Part shown: positions 17,332 through 26,644 of the stretch, piece after piece | Layout: every line of letters begins with the position of its first letter | Numbering within the stretch: the stretch's first letter is position 1 | NCBI GenBank assembly: GCA_937924895.1 | Contig: CALEYP010000002.1 | Span: 1-64,000 of the forward strand | Reading direction: 5' to 3' | DNA length: 64,000 nucleotides | Origin: an uncultured Alphaproteobacteria bacterium | Lineage (GTDB): Bacteria > Pseudomonadota > Alphaproteobacteria > Puniceispirillales > Puniceispirillaceae | Program-made: the position numbers and the translations under genes | Notes under the pieces: generated by a model | Told to the model about the DNA's origin: nothing | What the model saw: the letters and a program-made list of their open reading frames with translations, nothing else | Database searches by the model: none

Positions 17332-18223
17332 GACGTGCTCCTTTGGTCGCATTGCGTGACTTGCTGAGGCGCAGCGTCGGGCCTTTTGCGGCGGATGGGC
17401 TTTGCGCACGCTTCGCCTTAGGCCGTGATTTGGTCTGACCTTGCGCCCCTGCTTGGGCAGATTTTGAATCAGATTGGCCAAGCTGTTCGCGTAAGATAGA
17501 TGGGCGTACTTCTTCCACCTGTCCCTTTTCCAATCTGCCAAGCTGGAACGGGCCATAAGACAGCCGAATGAGGCGGCTTACAGGGTGGCCTAAATGCTCC
17601 ATGACGCGGCGCACCTCACGGTTTTTACCCTCGCGGATAGAAATCACAAGCCAGGCATTGCTATTCATCTGTGTTTCAAGGCGCGCTTCAATGGCGCCAT
17701 AGCGAACACCGTCGATGGTAATCCCCTTTTCAAGCCCAGCTAGCTTGTCCTCATCAACGCGGCCTTGGACACGGACCTTATATTTTCTGGACCATCCGGT
17801 TGCGGGCAATTCCAAATGACGGGCAAGCGCACCATCATTGGTGAGCAACAGCAAGCCTTCTGAGTCTAAATCCAGCCGCCCTACTGTGATAGTGCGCGGC
17901 AGATGCGGTGGCAACTGGTCAAAAATGGTCTCCCGCCCTTTATCATCTCGCGCAGTCACAACAAGGCCACGCGGTTTATGATAACGCCATAAGCGCGGCG
18001 CTTCAGGGGCAGAAAGGCGCATACCTTTGACCATGATTTTATCGCTAGCGGTCACATTTAAGGCTGGTGAGGTGATGACCTCGCCATTCACACTGACCTG
18101 TCCGTCTTCAATGAGACGCTCCGCATCGCGGCGAGAACAAATACCCGCACGAGCGATGCGTTTCGCGATACGCTCGCTCTCGGCTGCGGGTTTTGTTTGT
18201 TGTTGTGCTGGTGTATCTGTCAT
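17297..18223 (-). CDS. rluB: Ribosomal large-subunit pseudouridine synthase, RluB family
   Basis: Pseudouridine synthase acting on rRNA. An N-terminal S4 RNA-binding domain (RIAKRIARAGICSRRDAERLIEDGQVSVNG) is followed by the catalytic domain with GRLDLDSEGLLLLTNDG (catalytic Asp) and the REGKNREVRRVME motif. The last about 60 residues are a lysine/arginine/serine-rich tail, probably disordered RNA-binding. I chose ATG 18223, which gives 308 residues; it has no clear ribosome binding site, so the start is not certain. RluB versus RluE/RsuA specificity is inferred from length and the S4 domain. Confidence 0.88.
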   Translation of the reverse strand: MTDTPAQQQTKPAAESERIAKRIARAGICSRRDAERLIEDGQVSVNGEVITSPALNVTASDKIMVKGMRLSAPEAPRLWRYHKPRGLVVTARDDKGRETIFDQLPPHLPRTITVGRLDLDSEGLLLLTNDGALARHLELPATGWSRKYKVRVQGRVDEDKLAGLEKGITIDGVRYGAIEARLETQMNSNAWLVISIREGKNREVRRVMEHLGHPVSRLIRLSYGPFQLGRLEKGQVEEVRPSILREQLGQSDSKSAQAGAQGQTKSRPKAKRAQSPSAAKGPTLRLSKSRNATKGARHADHSRKQKRH

Positions 18224-18286
18224 AATGGGATGTATATAGGCTGTTTGACAGTGGTTTGGCAATCAAAGAGCGGTTTAGAGGCAAAG

Positions 18287-18757
18287 ATGTGTAACCATAG
18301 CAAGCAAAATACGGCGTCTCCCATGACAGATGCCTTGGCACAGGCGGAGCTCGCCTTTGCGAAAGGTGAGGTGCCGGTGGGGGCTGTTATTATCCATTTG
18401 CCAACTGGTCAGATCATCGCAAAAGCCCATAACCTCACTGAAACCAATCAAGATGCCACTGCTCATGCGGAGCTTTTGGCGATCAAGCAGGCTCAAAGCC
18501 ATCTGGCATCTAAATCTTTGGCTGATTGTACTCTATGGGTCACGCTGGAGCCATGCGCGATGTGTGCCGGTGCCATTGCGCATAGTCGGTTAGCACGCCT
18601 TTATTTTGGGGCATCTGACCCCAAAGGCGGCGCTATTGAGCATGGCCCTCATCTGTTTAATCAGGCCACAATTCACCATAAGCCAGAGATTTATGGCGGG
18701 TTCTCTGAGGCAGAGTCTCGTCAATTGCTCCAGTCTTTTTTCGCAGCGCGTCGTTAA
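18287..18757 (+). CDS. tadA: tRNA(adenine34) deaminase
   Basis: Zinc deaminase converting A34 to inosine in the tRNA(Arg) wobble position. HAE (in TAHAELLAIK) provides the zinc His and catalytic Glu, and PCAMC provides the two zinc cysteines. Start at 18287 has GAGG five bases upstream and gives 156 residues. It is divergent from rluB with a 63-base gap. Its TAA abuts directly the convergent purD stop codon, with no spacer at all. Confidence 0.95.
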   Translation: MCNHSKQNTASPMTDALAQAELAFAKGEVPVGAVIIHLPTGQIIAKAHNLTETNQDATAHAELLAIKQAQSHLASKSLADCTLWVTLEPCAMCAGAIAHSRLARLYFGASDPKGGAIEHGPHLFNQATIHHKPEIYGGFSEAESRQLLQSFFAARR

Positions 18758-20026
18758 TTATAATGACTCAGCGGCAGATTTTGCGATGTCACGGCGATAA
18801 AACCCATCATCCCATTTGACCTGGGCAACTGCCTCATAAGCCGCGCTTCTGGCTTGTGCAATATCTGCGCCAAGCGCTGTAACAGCAAGGACACGTCCGC
18901 CAGAGGCGACAAGGCGACCGCCGGCATCATGGGCCGTGCCGGCATGATAAATGGTGACATTTTGCGGGCTGGCTGCCTCATCTAAGCCAGCGATTACACT
19001 GCCTTTTTCATAGGCGCCAGGATAGCCATTACTGGCCATGATAACGGTAACAGCCGCGTCTTCACAAAGGGAGGCGCGTTGTAATTTGCCCTCTTTTAAA
19101 TCGCAAATCATCGCTAGCAGGTCTGTTTCCATGCGTGGCAGAATCACTTCTGCTTCGGGATCGCCAAAACGGCAATTAAATTCAATTACCTTAGGCCCCT
19201 CTTTTGTCAGCATTAAGCCTGCATAAAGCACGCCATGATAGGGGGTGCCTGCCTCAGCCATAGCTTCCGCAACAGGAGTGATAACCTCATCCATAATCTG
19301 GCTGCGGAGCGCTTCTGTCATCAGAGGCGATGGTGACACAGCGCCCATGCCGCCCGTATTCGGGCCTTTATCGTCATCATAGGCACGTTTATGATCTTGC
19401 GCAGAAGCTAGCCAAATCGCATTTGTACCATCGATTAAAGCAAAAGCAGAAATTTCAGGGCCTTCAATCCGTTCTTCAATGAGAATTGAGGCAGAGGCAG
19501 AACCGAATTGCCCGCCCAGCATTTTAATAATGGCAGGGCCAGCTTCATCCATATCATCACATACGACAACGCCTTTGCCGGCTGCCAGACCATCAGCCTT
19601 AATCACGCAATAGCCATCAAGGTCTTTGGCATGCGCTAGCGCGTCTTCTGCATTGGTGAAGGCTTGGAAATGAGGTTGGGGGACATTTTTGCTAGCGCAA
19701 ATTTGACGCGCAAAATCTTTTGACCCTTCCAGCATTGCCGCAGCAGCGGATGGGCCAAAAGCCGGAATTTCTGCTTCGGCCAATCTATCAGCTAGACCGG
19801 CAACAAGAGGTGCCTCTGGACCAATAACAACTAAATCTGGTGCGAGGGTCGTAGCCAAGGAAAAAAGTGCATCTGTATCTTCGATATTAGCCTTATGGCA
19901 AGTGCCAAGTGGGGCCATGCCCGGATTACCCGGCGCCATATGTAAATCAGAACAAAGCGGAGATTGAGAAATGGCAAGACTTAACGCATGTTCGCGTCCG
20001 CCACCACCGATGACCAGAATTTTCAC
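18758..20026 (-). CDS. purD: Phosphoribosylamine--glycine ligase
   Basis: Second step of purine synthesis: joins glycine to phosphoribosylamine using ATP. The ATP-grasp features are present: N-terminal VIGGGGREHAL, GPEAPLVAGLAD, the KADGLAAGKGV nucleotide loop, and NTGGMGAVSPSPLM. Length 422 residues is typical. About 130 bases separate it from the divergent xseA; no riboswitch-like structure is evident there. A second purine gene, purH, lies far away at the end of the window. Confidence 0.97.
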   Translation of the reverse strand: MKILVIGGGGREHALSLAISQSPLCSDLHMAPGNPGMAPLGTCHKANIEDTDALFSLATTLAPDLVVIGPEAPLVAGLADRLAEAEIPAFGPSAAAAMLEGSKDFARQICASKNVPQPHFQAFTNAEDALAHAKDLDGYCVIKADGLAAGKGVVVCDDMDEAGPAIIKMLGGQFGSASASILIEERIEGPEISAFALIDGTNAIWLASAQDHKRAYDDDKGPNTGGMGAVSPSPLMTEALRSQIMDEVITPVAEAMAEAGTPYHGVLYAGLMLTKEGPKVIEFNCRFGDPEAEVILPRMETDLLAMICDLKEGKLQRASLCEDAAVTVIMASNGYPGAYEKGSVIAGLDEAASPQNVTIYHAGTAHDAGGRLVASGGRVLAVTALGADIAQARSAAYEAVAQVKWDDGFYRRDIAKSAAESL

Positions 20027-20155
20027 GCCTGAAATTTCCTTAATTTATTTTTGAATAATACATGCTAGCTCTATAACATGTGAGGACTATCTACTCTGAT
20101 AAGGGCGAAAAGACAAGCCATAGCGCCAAAAGGCAAATTTTGAAGGATGTGTCAG

Positions 20156-21589
20156 GTGACGGATCAAACTGAAAATCACAATGCACCCTTTATCACAGTG
20201 GGAGAGTTGTCAGGGGCGATTAAGCGCACCTTAGAGGGCGCTTTTGATTATGTGCGTGTGCGCGGTGAAATCTCTCGCCCCTCTTTTCCAGGCTCAGGCC
20301 ATGTTTATTTCACCTTAAAAGATGATACCCATAATTTAGGGGCTGTGATTTGGAAAGGGGTGGCGGCCTCGCTCGATGTCCGTCCTGAAGAGGGGCTTGA
20401 AGTCATTGCCACGGGTAAAGTGACAAGCTTTTCTGGGCAATCTAAATATCAGCTTAATGTCAGGTCCCTTGAAATTGCAGGGGAAGGGGCGCTCTTAAAA
20501 TTATTAGAAGATCGCCGCCGCATGCTAGAAAAAGAGGGGCTATTTGCCGCTGAGCGCAAACAGTCCCTTCCGACCTTTCCCAAAGTTGTGGGAATTGTCA
20601 CGAGCCCAACCGGCGCTGTCATCCAAGATATTCTGCACCGCTTGCGTGACCGATTTGGCTGTCATGTGATGGTCTGGCCGGTGCTCGTACAAGGCCAAGG
20701 CGCCGCCGCGCAGGTGGCGGCAGCCATTGATGGGTTTAACGCTATTTCAGGGCAAAATGGCCTCGCACGGCCCGATTTGTTGATTGTGGCACGTGGGGGC
20801 GGGTCGCTAGAAGATTTGATGGCGTTTAACGAAGAAGAGGTAGTTCGTGCGTCGGCACGCTCCGAGATCCCGCTTATCTCTTCTATTGGACATGAGACAG
20901 ATACCACTTTGCTTGATTATGTTGCTGATAGACGCGCGCCAACACCAACGGCCGCAGCCGAGATGGCAACGCCTGTGAAAGCGGAACTACAAGCTAAGAT
21001 AACCGAATGGGGGATGCGGCAAACAAGCGCCATTGAGCGGCGGCTTGAGCAAGCGGCAAATTTGCTTCGAACGGCTGAGCGAGGTCTGCTTCACCCTGTT
21101 GAAAAATTAAATGCGCAAGGCCAAGCGCTTGATTATGCGCATAACCGCCTCGTGCGCCTAACTGAGGCAAAGCTACTTCGTCAGGAAGCCGCATTAAGCC
21201 AGATGGCTGGACGTTTAATTCCACCCGCGCAACAATTGGCCAAGATGGCAGGGCGCTTTGATGTCGCAAGTAATCGCCTGCAATCGGCAGCACTTGCCCG
21301 CCTTGACGCACAAACCGCGCGCTTAGCGACAGCAAGCCGCCTTCTCGAAGCAAACAGCTTTACCAAAGTGTTAGAGCGTGGCTTTGCCCTTGTCCGTGAT
21401 CAAGAGGGGAAGGCATTGCGGTCCATCAAGGAGCTACCAGCTGGGGCGCAAGTCTCGCTGCGCCTGGCAGATGGGCAGACAGAGGCTCAGATTCTCGGGG
21501 GCACAGTAGCGCCGCCGACAAAGCCGAAAGACAGCAAGCCTAAAAAGGGTCCAAAGACACCTAGCGGGCAATCAGATTTGTTCGGATAG
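20156..21589 (+). CDS. xseA: Exodeoxyribonuclease VII large subunit
   Basis: Large subunit of the single-strand-specific exonuclease VII. The N-terminal OB-fold (VRVRGEISRPSFPGSGHVYFTLKD) is followed by the catalytic domain with GIVTSPTGAVIQDIL, ARGGGSLEDLMAFNEE and SSIGHETDTTLLDYVAD-like segments, then a long coiled-coil region. GAAGG at 20142-20146 is nine bases from a GTG at 20156 but directly abuts an ATG at 20147, so I prefer the GTG (477 residues). The small subunit xseB is not in this window. Only one base separates it from convergent lpxL. Confidence 0.94.
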   Translation: MTDQTENHNAPFITVGELSGAIKRTLEGAFDYVRVRGEISRPSFPGSGHVYFTLKDDTHNLGAVIWKGVAASLDVRPEEGLEVIATGKVTSFSGQSKYQLNVRSLEIAGEGALLKLLEDRRRMLEKEGLFAAERKQSLPTFPKVVGIVTSPTGAVIQDILHRLRDRFGCHVMVWPVLVQGQGAAAQVAAAIDGFNAISGQNGLARPDLLIVARGGGSLEDLMAFNEEEVVRASARSEIPLISSIGHETDTTLLDYVADRRAPTPTAAAEMATPVKAELQAKITEWGMRQTSAIERRLEQAANLLRTAERGLLHPVEKLNAQGQALDYAHNRLVRLTEAKLLRQEAALSQMAGRLIPPAQQLAKMAGRFDVASNRLQSAALARLDAQTARLATASRLLEANSFTKVLERGFALVRDQEGKALRSIKELPAGAQVSLRLADGQTEAQILGGTVAPPTKPKDSKPKKGPKTPSGQSDLFG

Positions 21590-21590
21590 G

Positions 21591-22493
21591 TTAAATATCT
21601 TTGCCCCATCTGCGATGTGGCCATAGCCATTGAGACGGTGTCTCGGTAATCCAGCTGCTTAATTTATCATTGATCATCTCGGCTGCCTCGGCGACAGCCT
21701 CATCCGTAATAGGTCCTTTTTGATACAAGCGGAAGGGCGGCTCAATATACACATCATAATGGGGGCCGTCGCGGCGTATCACACGCATGAAAAACAATGG
21801 AACATCTTGTTTCATGGCTAGTTTAATATGACCGATAGGCGTCATGGCTGGCTTGCCAAGAAAAGGTGTCATCAAACCCTGGCGATATTTTTGGTCAACA
21901 AAGAGATAGATAAATCCCTTTTTACGCAAGGTGGTGAGCATCCCGCGCGCCGCATCCTGCCCTTTGGCATAACAATCAGGGTTGCCGCGCAAATGCCGCA
22001 TATCAAGCACCCAATTCGCAAGCGGATTATTCAAGGGGCGATAGATCAGACCATAATGATGCCCCAACATTTTTGAAGTCATCACAGAGAGTTCCCAATT
22101 GCCAATATGCCCACTCAGGATAAGCCCCCCATCTGTGGCTGCTTCTAAATGTTCTAACCCATGAAATGTGAGATAGCGCTCATTTCCCATCTTATGCAAA
22201 TGGACAAATTCACCTGCGACACGGCCTAAATGGTTCCACATCTTATGGATCTCTGCCTCTTGTTCTGCACGGCTGAGATGCGGCATGGCATAGTTGATAT
22301 GGCTCAGGCTGCGTTTATGATATTTTGTCTTTGGTCCGATTTTTGAGGCCAGCCAGCCAAATAAATCTGAGCTGAGTTTAATTGGCAGGCACCGCATCAA
22401 TCCTACAAGAATAGCCGCAAATACAGCTTCAATCGGCCAAATGACAAATTCAATGAATTTCCGATAGAAAAGAGGGCGATTATAATGCGACAT
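21591..22493 (-). CDS. lpxL: Lipid A biosynthesis acyltransferase (LpxL/HtrB family)
   Basis: Adds a secondary acyl chain to the Kdo-lipid A precursor at the inner membrane. A hydrophobic N-terminal segment (about residues 14-35) and the acyltransferase motif SGHIGNWE with His129-x4-Glu134 are visible; DVYIEPPF lies near the C-terminus. Length 300 is typical. It overlaps the 3' end of lpxK by 14 bases and is the last gene of the lipid A operon read leftward. Whether the chain is lauroyl or another acyl group cannot be told. Confidence 0.92.
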   Translation of the reverse strand: MSHYNRPLFYRKFIEFVIWPIEAVFAAILVGLMRCLPIKLSSDLFGWLASKIGPKTKYHKRSLSHINYAMPHLSRAEQEAEIHKMWNHLGRVAGEFVHLHKMGNERYLTFHGLEHLEAATDGGLILSGHIGNWELSVMTSKMLGHHYGLIYRPLNNPLANWVLDMRHLRGNPDCYAKGQDAARGMLTTLRKKGFIYLFVDQKYRQGLMTPFLGKPAMTPIGHIKLAMKQDVPLFFMRVIRRDGPHYDVYIEPPFRLYQKGPITDEAVAEAAEMINDKLSSWITETPSQWLWPHRRWGKDI

Positions 22494-23475
22494 GCTTTGC
22501 CATAGCCTTGGTTATCAGGGTCAGCAGCTGTGCCTCATCACCGGCGTCCAGCTGCAACGAGACTGGGAGATAGTCTACTTTGTTTTGCCAGTCCTTGGGA
22601 AGTCTAACCCAATCTTTTTCTGTGGTAAGGCATCGGGCGCCTGTCTCTGCCGCTTCTGCGGTCAGCTGTTCTAATTCTGTCTCTTCATAGCGATGATGGT
22701 CAGCAAAACTTTGGGACTCTTGTATAACAAGTCCCTTATCGCGCAGCATATCAAAAAACCGTTGTGGCCGCCCAATGCCAGCAAAAGCGATCAGAGGCAC
22801 ATCTTGTAGAGCTTTAATGTGGCTGTCATCTGGCTGAAGGGTAAAGGCTGCGGTTGGCAAAGGGGCAAGGCGCGGAACTAAGGATGTCAGATCATCGCCA
22901 TTGATCAATGCGAAATCGGCCATCTCTTTGCCGACTTTCAGCGATGTGCGTAACGGACCGCTTGGCAGGTGATACTCATTCTGTACGCCCACAGCACCAT
23001 CAAAAATCAAAAGGTTCATTGTCTTGGTAAGAGACGGATTTTGTAGGCCGTCATCCATCAAAATCACATCATGCCTGCCCAATTTTTCAATGAATTGCGC
23101 CCCTGCCTTTCGGTCTCGTGAAATCACAACATCACAACTTTGCCCCAATAAACAGGCTTCATCCCCAACTTGGCGGGCGTCATGTTGCGCGCCATCATAT
23201 AACAGAGGGCCTGGATGCGTGCCGCCATAGCCGCGCATTAAGATAACAGGATGATAGCCTTGGCGGGTAAGGGCCTCTGCTAGATAACGCGTCACAGGTG
23301 TTTTGCCTGTCCCCCCAGAGGTGATATTGCCGATGCAAATCACAGGTAGAGAGGCATGATACGGGCGTGTGGTAAGTGTTCGCAGAGCGCTCAGACCACG
23401 ATAAAGCAGGGTAAGAGGCCATAAGCTAAGGGCCATGAGGCCTCGTTTTTGCCAAAAGTGAGGGGCCTTCATCAT
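22480..23475 (-). CDS. lpxK: Tetraacyldisaccharide 4'-kinase
   Basis: Phosphorylates the 4' position of the lipid A disaccharide. The P-loop is at residues 49-60 (GNITSGGTGKTP), followed by LMRGYGG, and the catalytic region ILMDDGLQNPSL, characteristic of LpxK. The N-terminus contains an amphipathic membrane helix. The gene overlaps waaA by four bases (ATGA) and lpxL by 14, showing tight translational coupling within the lipid A cluster. Confidence 0.95.
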   Translation of the reverse strand: MMKAPHFWQKRGLMALSLWPLTLLYRGLSALRTLTTRPYHASLPVICIGNITSGGTGKTPVTRYLAEALTRQGYHPVILMRGYGGTHPGPLLYDGAQHDARQVGDEACLLGQSCDVVISRDRKAGAQFIEKLGRHDVILMDDGLQNPSLTKTMNLLIFDGAVGVQNEYHLPSGPLRTSLKVGKEMADFALINGDDLTSLVPRLAPLPTAAFTLQPDDSHIKALQDVPLIAFAGIGRPQRFFDMLRDKGLVIQESQSFADHHRYEETELEQLTAEAAETGARCLTTEKDWVRLPKDWQNKVDYLPVSLQLDAGDEAQLLTLITKAMAKHVAL

Positions 23476-24752
23476 ACCCCTCCCTCATGCCAGTCTAGGA
23501 TCTGGCGGGCCACCGTATCTGGTCGCTTTTGTGCCTTGCGAGCATAGGCAATGCCTGCTTTGCGGCGCGCCTCACGCATCGCCTCATCAGCATATAAATC
23601 GATGATTGTGCTGACCATTTCCTGAACGTCTGAAATGGTGATGCAGCATCCTAGTTCAGAGAGCTGGTCGAATTCAAATTGGTTAGAGAATTGTGATGGT
23701 CCGCAAATCATGAGGGCGCCATTGGCTGCACCTTCTAGAGGATTATGGCCGCCCTTTCCTGAGAAGCTAGCTCCTATCAAGGCGATATCACATAGCTGAT
23801 AGAGCCAGCTCATCACGCCAAGCTGATCGATGATAAAGGTATCATCTGCCCCTGTTGGTAGCTGGCCCTGGCTGAGGCGCTTCATCTCTGGGTAGCGTGA
23901 TGACAAGGCGTCCCCACGTTCTGGATGGCGTGGTGCGAGGATAAGGAAATGAGGCATGTCAGCGATGGCGAGACGCTGCGCTAGCGCTAGCGCTAGCTGC
24001 TCTTCACCGTCATGCGTTGAGGCGGCTAATAAAATCGGGCGGCCATGCGCTGCGGCCACTAACGATTTTATCATGGCGCTGTCTGCCTTGGTTTTGCGTG
24101 GCGATGTGGCTGGTAATTTTAAGGTGCCTGTGACCGAGAGTGAGGAGAGACCAAGAGACTGGAAGCGTGATTTCTGTGTTTCATCTGTCATGAAGCCGTG
24201 ACGAAATGGCGGAAAAATCTGGGCAGCAAACCCACTCATATTTTGCCAATTTTTACAAGATTTCTCAGATATTTGTGCTGAGGCAAGATAAAGTGGGATC
24301 TGTCTGTTGTGGGCTTCCATAATCAAGCATGGCCAAAAATCAGATTCCAAAATGACGCCAAAAATTGGGGCCAGATGGTCAAAGAACCGCGTCACATAAT
24401 GAGGCGCATCAAACGGTGTGTAAATATGACTGATAGGCCCCTCAGATGCCGCATCTGTCACCAGTTTTGCTGCTGTGACTGTATTGGTCGTGATGACCAT
24501 ATGCAGCTTGTCATCATATTTTGCAAAAGCATGGGCGAGTGCCAAAGCGGCATTAGCTTCCCCAACAGAGACTGCATGGAGCCAGATAAGGGCTTTGTCT
24601 GCTGGTAAAGGTGGTAGTGAGCGGCCATATCTTTCATCTAAGCGCGCAATGTCTTCTTTACCTTGCTTGGCCCGTGTTTTGAGGTAGCGCGGCAGAATAG
24701 CCGTGGCTGCTCTCATTAGCGAGCGATAGGCGATGGCAGACAGGCTCATCAC
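23472..24752 (-). CDS. waaA: 3-deoxy-D-manno-octulosonic acid (Kdo) transferase
   Basis: Transfers Kdo from CMP-Kdo to the lipid A precursor. The GT30-type N-terminal domain shows the catalytic region LIWLHAVSVGEANAAL and the C-terminal domain SFSGKGGHNPLEGAANG, which binds the nucleotide. Length 426 is normal. Four-base overlaps with both neighbours place it inside the lipid A operon. It contains a short hexamer repeat at 23978-23997 that encodes LALALA. Confidence 0.95.
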   Translation of the reverse strand: MMSLSAIAYRSLMRAATAILPRYLKTRAKQGKEDIARLDERYGRSLPPLPADKALIWLHAVSVGEANAALALAHAFAKYDDKLHMVITTNTVTAAKLVTDAASEGPISHIYTPFDAPHYVTRFFDHLAPIFGVILESDFWPCLIMEAHNRQIPLYLASAQISEKSCKNWQNMSGFAAQIFPPFRHGFMTDETQKSRFQSLGLSSLSVTGTLKLPATSPRKTKADSAMIKSLVAAAHGRPILLAASTHDGEEQLALALAQRLAIADMPHFLILAPRHPERGDALSSRYPEMKRLSQGQLPTGADDTFIIDQLGVMSWLYQLCDIALIGASFSGKGGHNPLEGAANGALMICGPSQFSNQFEFDQLSELGCCITISDVQEMVSTIIDLYADEAMREARRKAGIAYARKAQKRPDTVARQILDWHEGGV

Positions 24753-25429
24753 GCCGCCTCTCCTCTATCAGCGCGGGCACTTAGCTCATTTAAAGCAGCC
24801 TCTAACTCTACCTGCATTTGGGTTTGCTTATCTTTCTCTTTGGTGCGCGCCATGATCATTGGCTCACTCCAATAGAGTGTGACGGTTGAAAATGGCTTTG
24901 GAATTTGTGTCTTATCCCATGACCGCAACCGCCATGCTGAGGTGCAATGAGCGGCAAATAACATGATAGGCGCGCCTGTGAGCTGTGCCAGTGCTACAGG
25001 TCCGAGTGCCATCTGACGTGCTGGTCCGCGCGGCCCATCTGGCGTGATAAGCACATGCCTGCCAGCCTCAATTTCGACTTTCAGATGACGTAATGCCGCA
25101 AGAGGTGACCGATTTGAGGATCCCCAAATGGGTTTCGCACCGACGAGCGTTGCGGCTTTTCCCAAGATACGAGCATCACCATGGCTGGAATTGAGAACTG
25201 AGATGCGAGGCGGCGCTAACATTAAAATGGCAGGAATGAATTCATGCCATTGTACCAAGATCACAGGTGAGGGGGGTGTTTGTTTACGAAGTAGGGCTGG
25301 CGGGTTTTGATGTTTTACCCGCACTGTTAGCCAAATCAGCTTGCAAAAGGCCCATAAAAGACAAGCCAAAACCCAAGACCCGATCGGGTGGTGAAGTGCT
25401 TGTTTTATCCATGTCTTTCCTTTTGCCAT
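24749..25429 (-). CDS. DUF374 lysophospholipid acyltransferase-like protein
   Basis: Member of the DUF374 acyltransferase family usually found beside waaA in alphaproteobacteria. An N-terminal hydrophobic segment (about residues 16-37) is followed by WHE (61-63), NSSHGDARI (80-88) and ITPDGPRGPA (128-137), which match the acceptor-binding and PlsC-like motifs. A role in acylating lipid A or a related lipid is likely but not shown. The ATG at 25429 gives 226 residues; its ribosome binding site is weak (AGGGAC, about 15 bases away), so the start is provisional. Confidence 0.82.
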   Translation of the reverse strand: MAKGKTWIKQALHHPIGSWVLACLLWAFCKLIWLTVRVKHQNPPALLRKQTPPSPVILVQWHEFIPAILMLAPPRISVLNSSHGDARILGKAATLVGAKPIWGSSNRSPLAALRHLKVEIEAGRHVLITPDGPRGPARQMALGPVALAQLTGAPIMLFAAHCTSAWRLRSWDKTQIPKPFSTVTLYWSEPMIMARTKEKDKQTQMQVELEAALNELSARADRGEAA

Positions 25430-25576
25430 GATTTCAAATTTGTCCCTATCCACATTCTTGCTTGATATCACGCCTTGGATGGGCGTAGCTATCAACGCTA
25501 CTCCTTGAGTGATAATGCTTTGTTTTCCAGCTGGCAAATGCTAAAGCTGGGGCTGTTTTAGTGAAACAAGATTTTA

Positions 25577-26632
25577 ATGCAATGGCTAGCCCTGAGGATG
25601 GGCCAATATATCGTGCAATTTGAGAAAGATAACAGATTATTAGTCATTCAGCCGCTTGTCGGGATCGGTGATATGATCTGGCATAAGCCGTGGCTTGACC
25701 AGCTCATTGACGAGTATGACGTTATCCTTGCGACCAAACCAGCATCTCAGCCTCATATCTTGTTTCATGATAGCTTATCACCTACCCAAATCTTGCCAAT
25801 CCATCGCAAATTACGTGGCAAGAAAGGACGCCATGACGGGGTGTTTGGCCTCTGGCGCCTGGCATCGGATTTTCGGTCTACCGGCGCCTCTGCCGCTTTG
25901 ATTTTACATCATTCTGCTTTTTATGCGCGGGCGGCTCGTTTGGCAGGCTTATCTCACATTGGTGGTTTTGGGTTTGGTACGTTGCCAAAATCTGTCACCA
26001 AAACCTTAGCGCCAGAGGATAAAGGGCTTCATTCCCTCGAGAAGATGCCAAAATTCTGGGCTTTAAATGGCTGGCCAGCGCCAACGAAGGGGTGGCAATT
26101 GCCAATCGCACCTGACAAAGCCGCCGCCGCACAGGCCTTTTATCAGGCGCTTGGCGTTGCACCGCATACATCGCTTATTCTCGGTATCGGGGCGATGCAT
26201 GAAGATAGATTATGGCCGGCTGAGCGTTTTGTGCAATTGATAACGATGATGCGTGAGACGCGCCCTGACCTGACCCCTATCATCATGGGTGGGCCAGCCG
26301 AGCGCCACATCGCTGATGAGGTTCAATCCCACTTGCCAACGCCTGTTGCTGAATGTTTTACATCGCTTGATGTTGCGATTGCGGTCTTGGCACAATCGGG
26401 TGGTTATGTCGGCAATGATACGAGTTTGTTAAATCTGGCAGCAACCTTGCAACGACCGGCGCTTGGTCTGTTTTCGCAATCAGCGCCGCTCACTTATGTT
26501 GATTGTTTGCATCATTTGGATGTAATTGCCCCATCTGATTATGGCACACCAGGTATTATTCATCAGATTATGCCTCATCATGTGATGGCAGGGGTGAACA
26601 AGATCTGGCCAAATCAGGATGCGGTAGAGTAG
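25577..26632 (+). CDS. Glycosyltransferase family 9 protein
   Basis: Resembles heptosyltransferase-type GT9 enzymes that add sugars to the LPS core. The N-terminal RLLVIQPLVGIGDMIW replaces the usual VxxLGxxGD loop, and the nucleotide-sugar half contains LILGIGAMHEDRLWPAERF and GGYVGNDTSLLNLAATLQRPALGLF, the conserved GT9 signature. The substrate is not evident. The start is uncertain: ATG 25577 has no ribosome binding site, and ATG 25598 or GTG 25613 are alternatives. Placed 12 bases ahead of the ABC exporter, divergent from the lipid A cluster, consistent with LPS work. Confidence 0.8.
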   Translation: MQWLALRMGQYIVQFEKDNRLLVIQPLVGIGDMIWHKPWLDQLIDEYDVILATKPASQPHILFHDSLSPTQILPIHRKLRGKKGRHDGVFGLWRLASDFRSTGASAALILHHSAFYARAARLAGLSHIGGFGFGTLPKSVTKTLAPEDKGLHSLEKMPKFWALNGWPAPTKGWQLPIAPDKAAAAQAFYQALGVAPHTSLILGIGAMHEDRLWPAERFVQLITMMRETRPDLTPIIMGGPAERHIADEVQSHLPTPVAECFTSLDVAIAVLAQSGGYVGNDTSLLNLAATLQRPALGLFSQSAPLTYVDCLHHLDVIAPSDYGTPGIIHQIMPHHVMAGVNKIWPNQDAVE

Positions 26633-26644
26633 GGTAGGGGCAGG

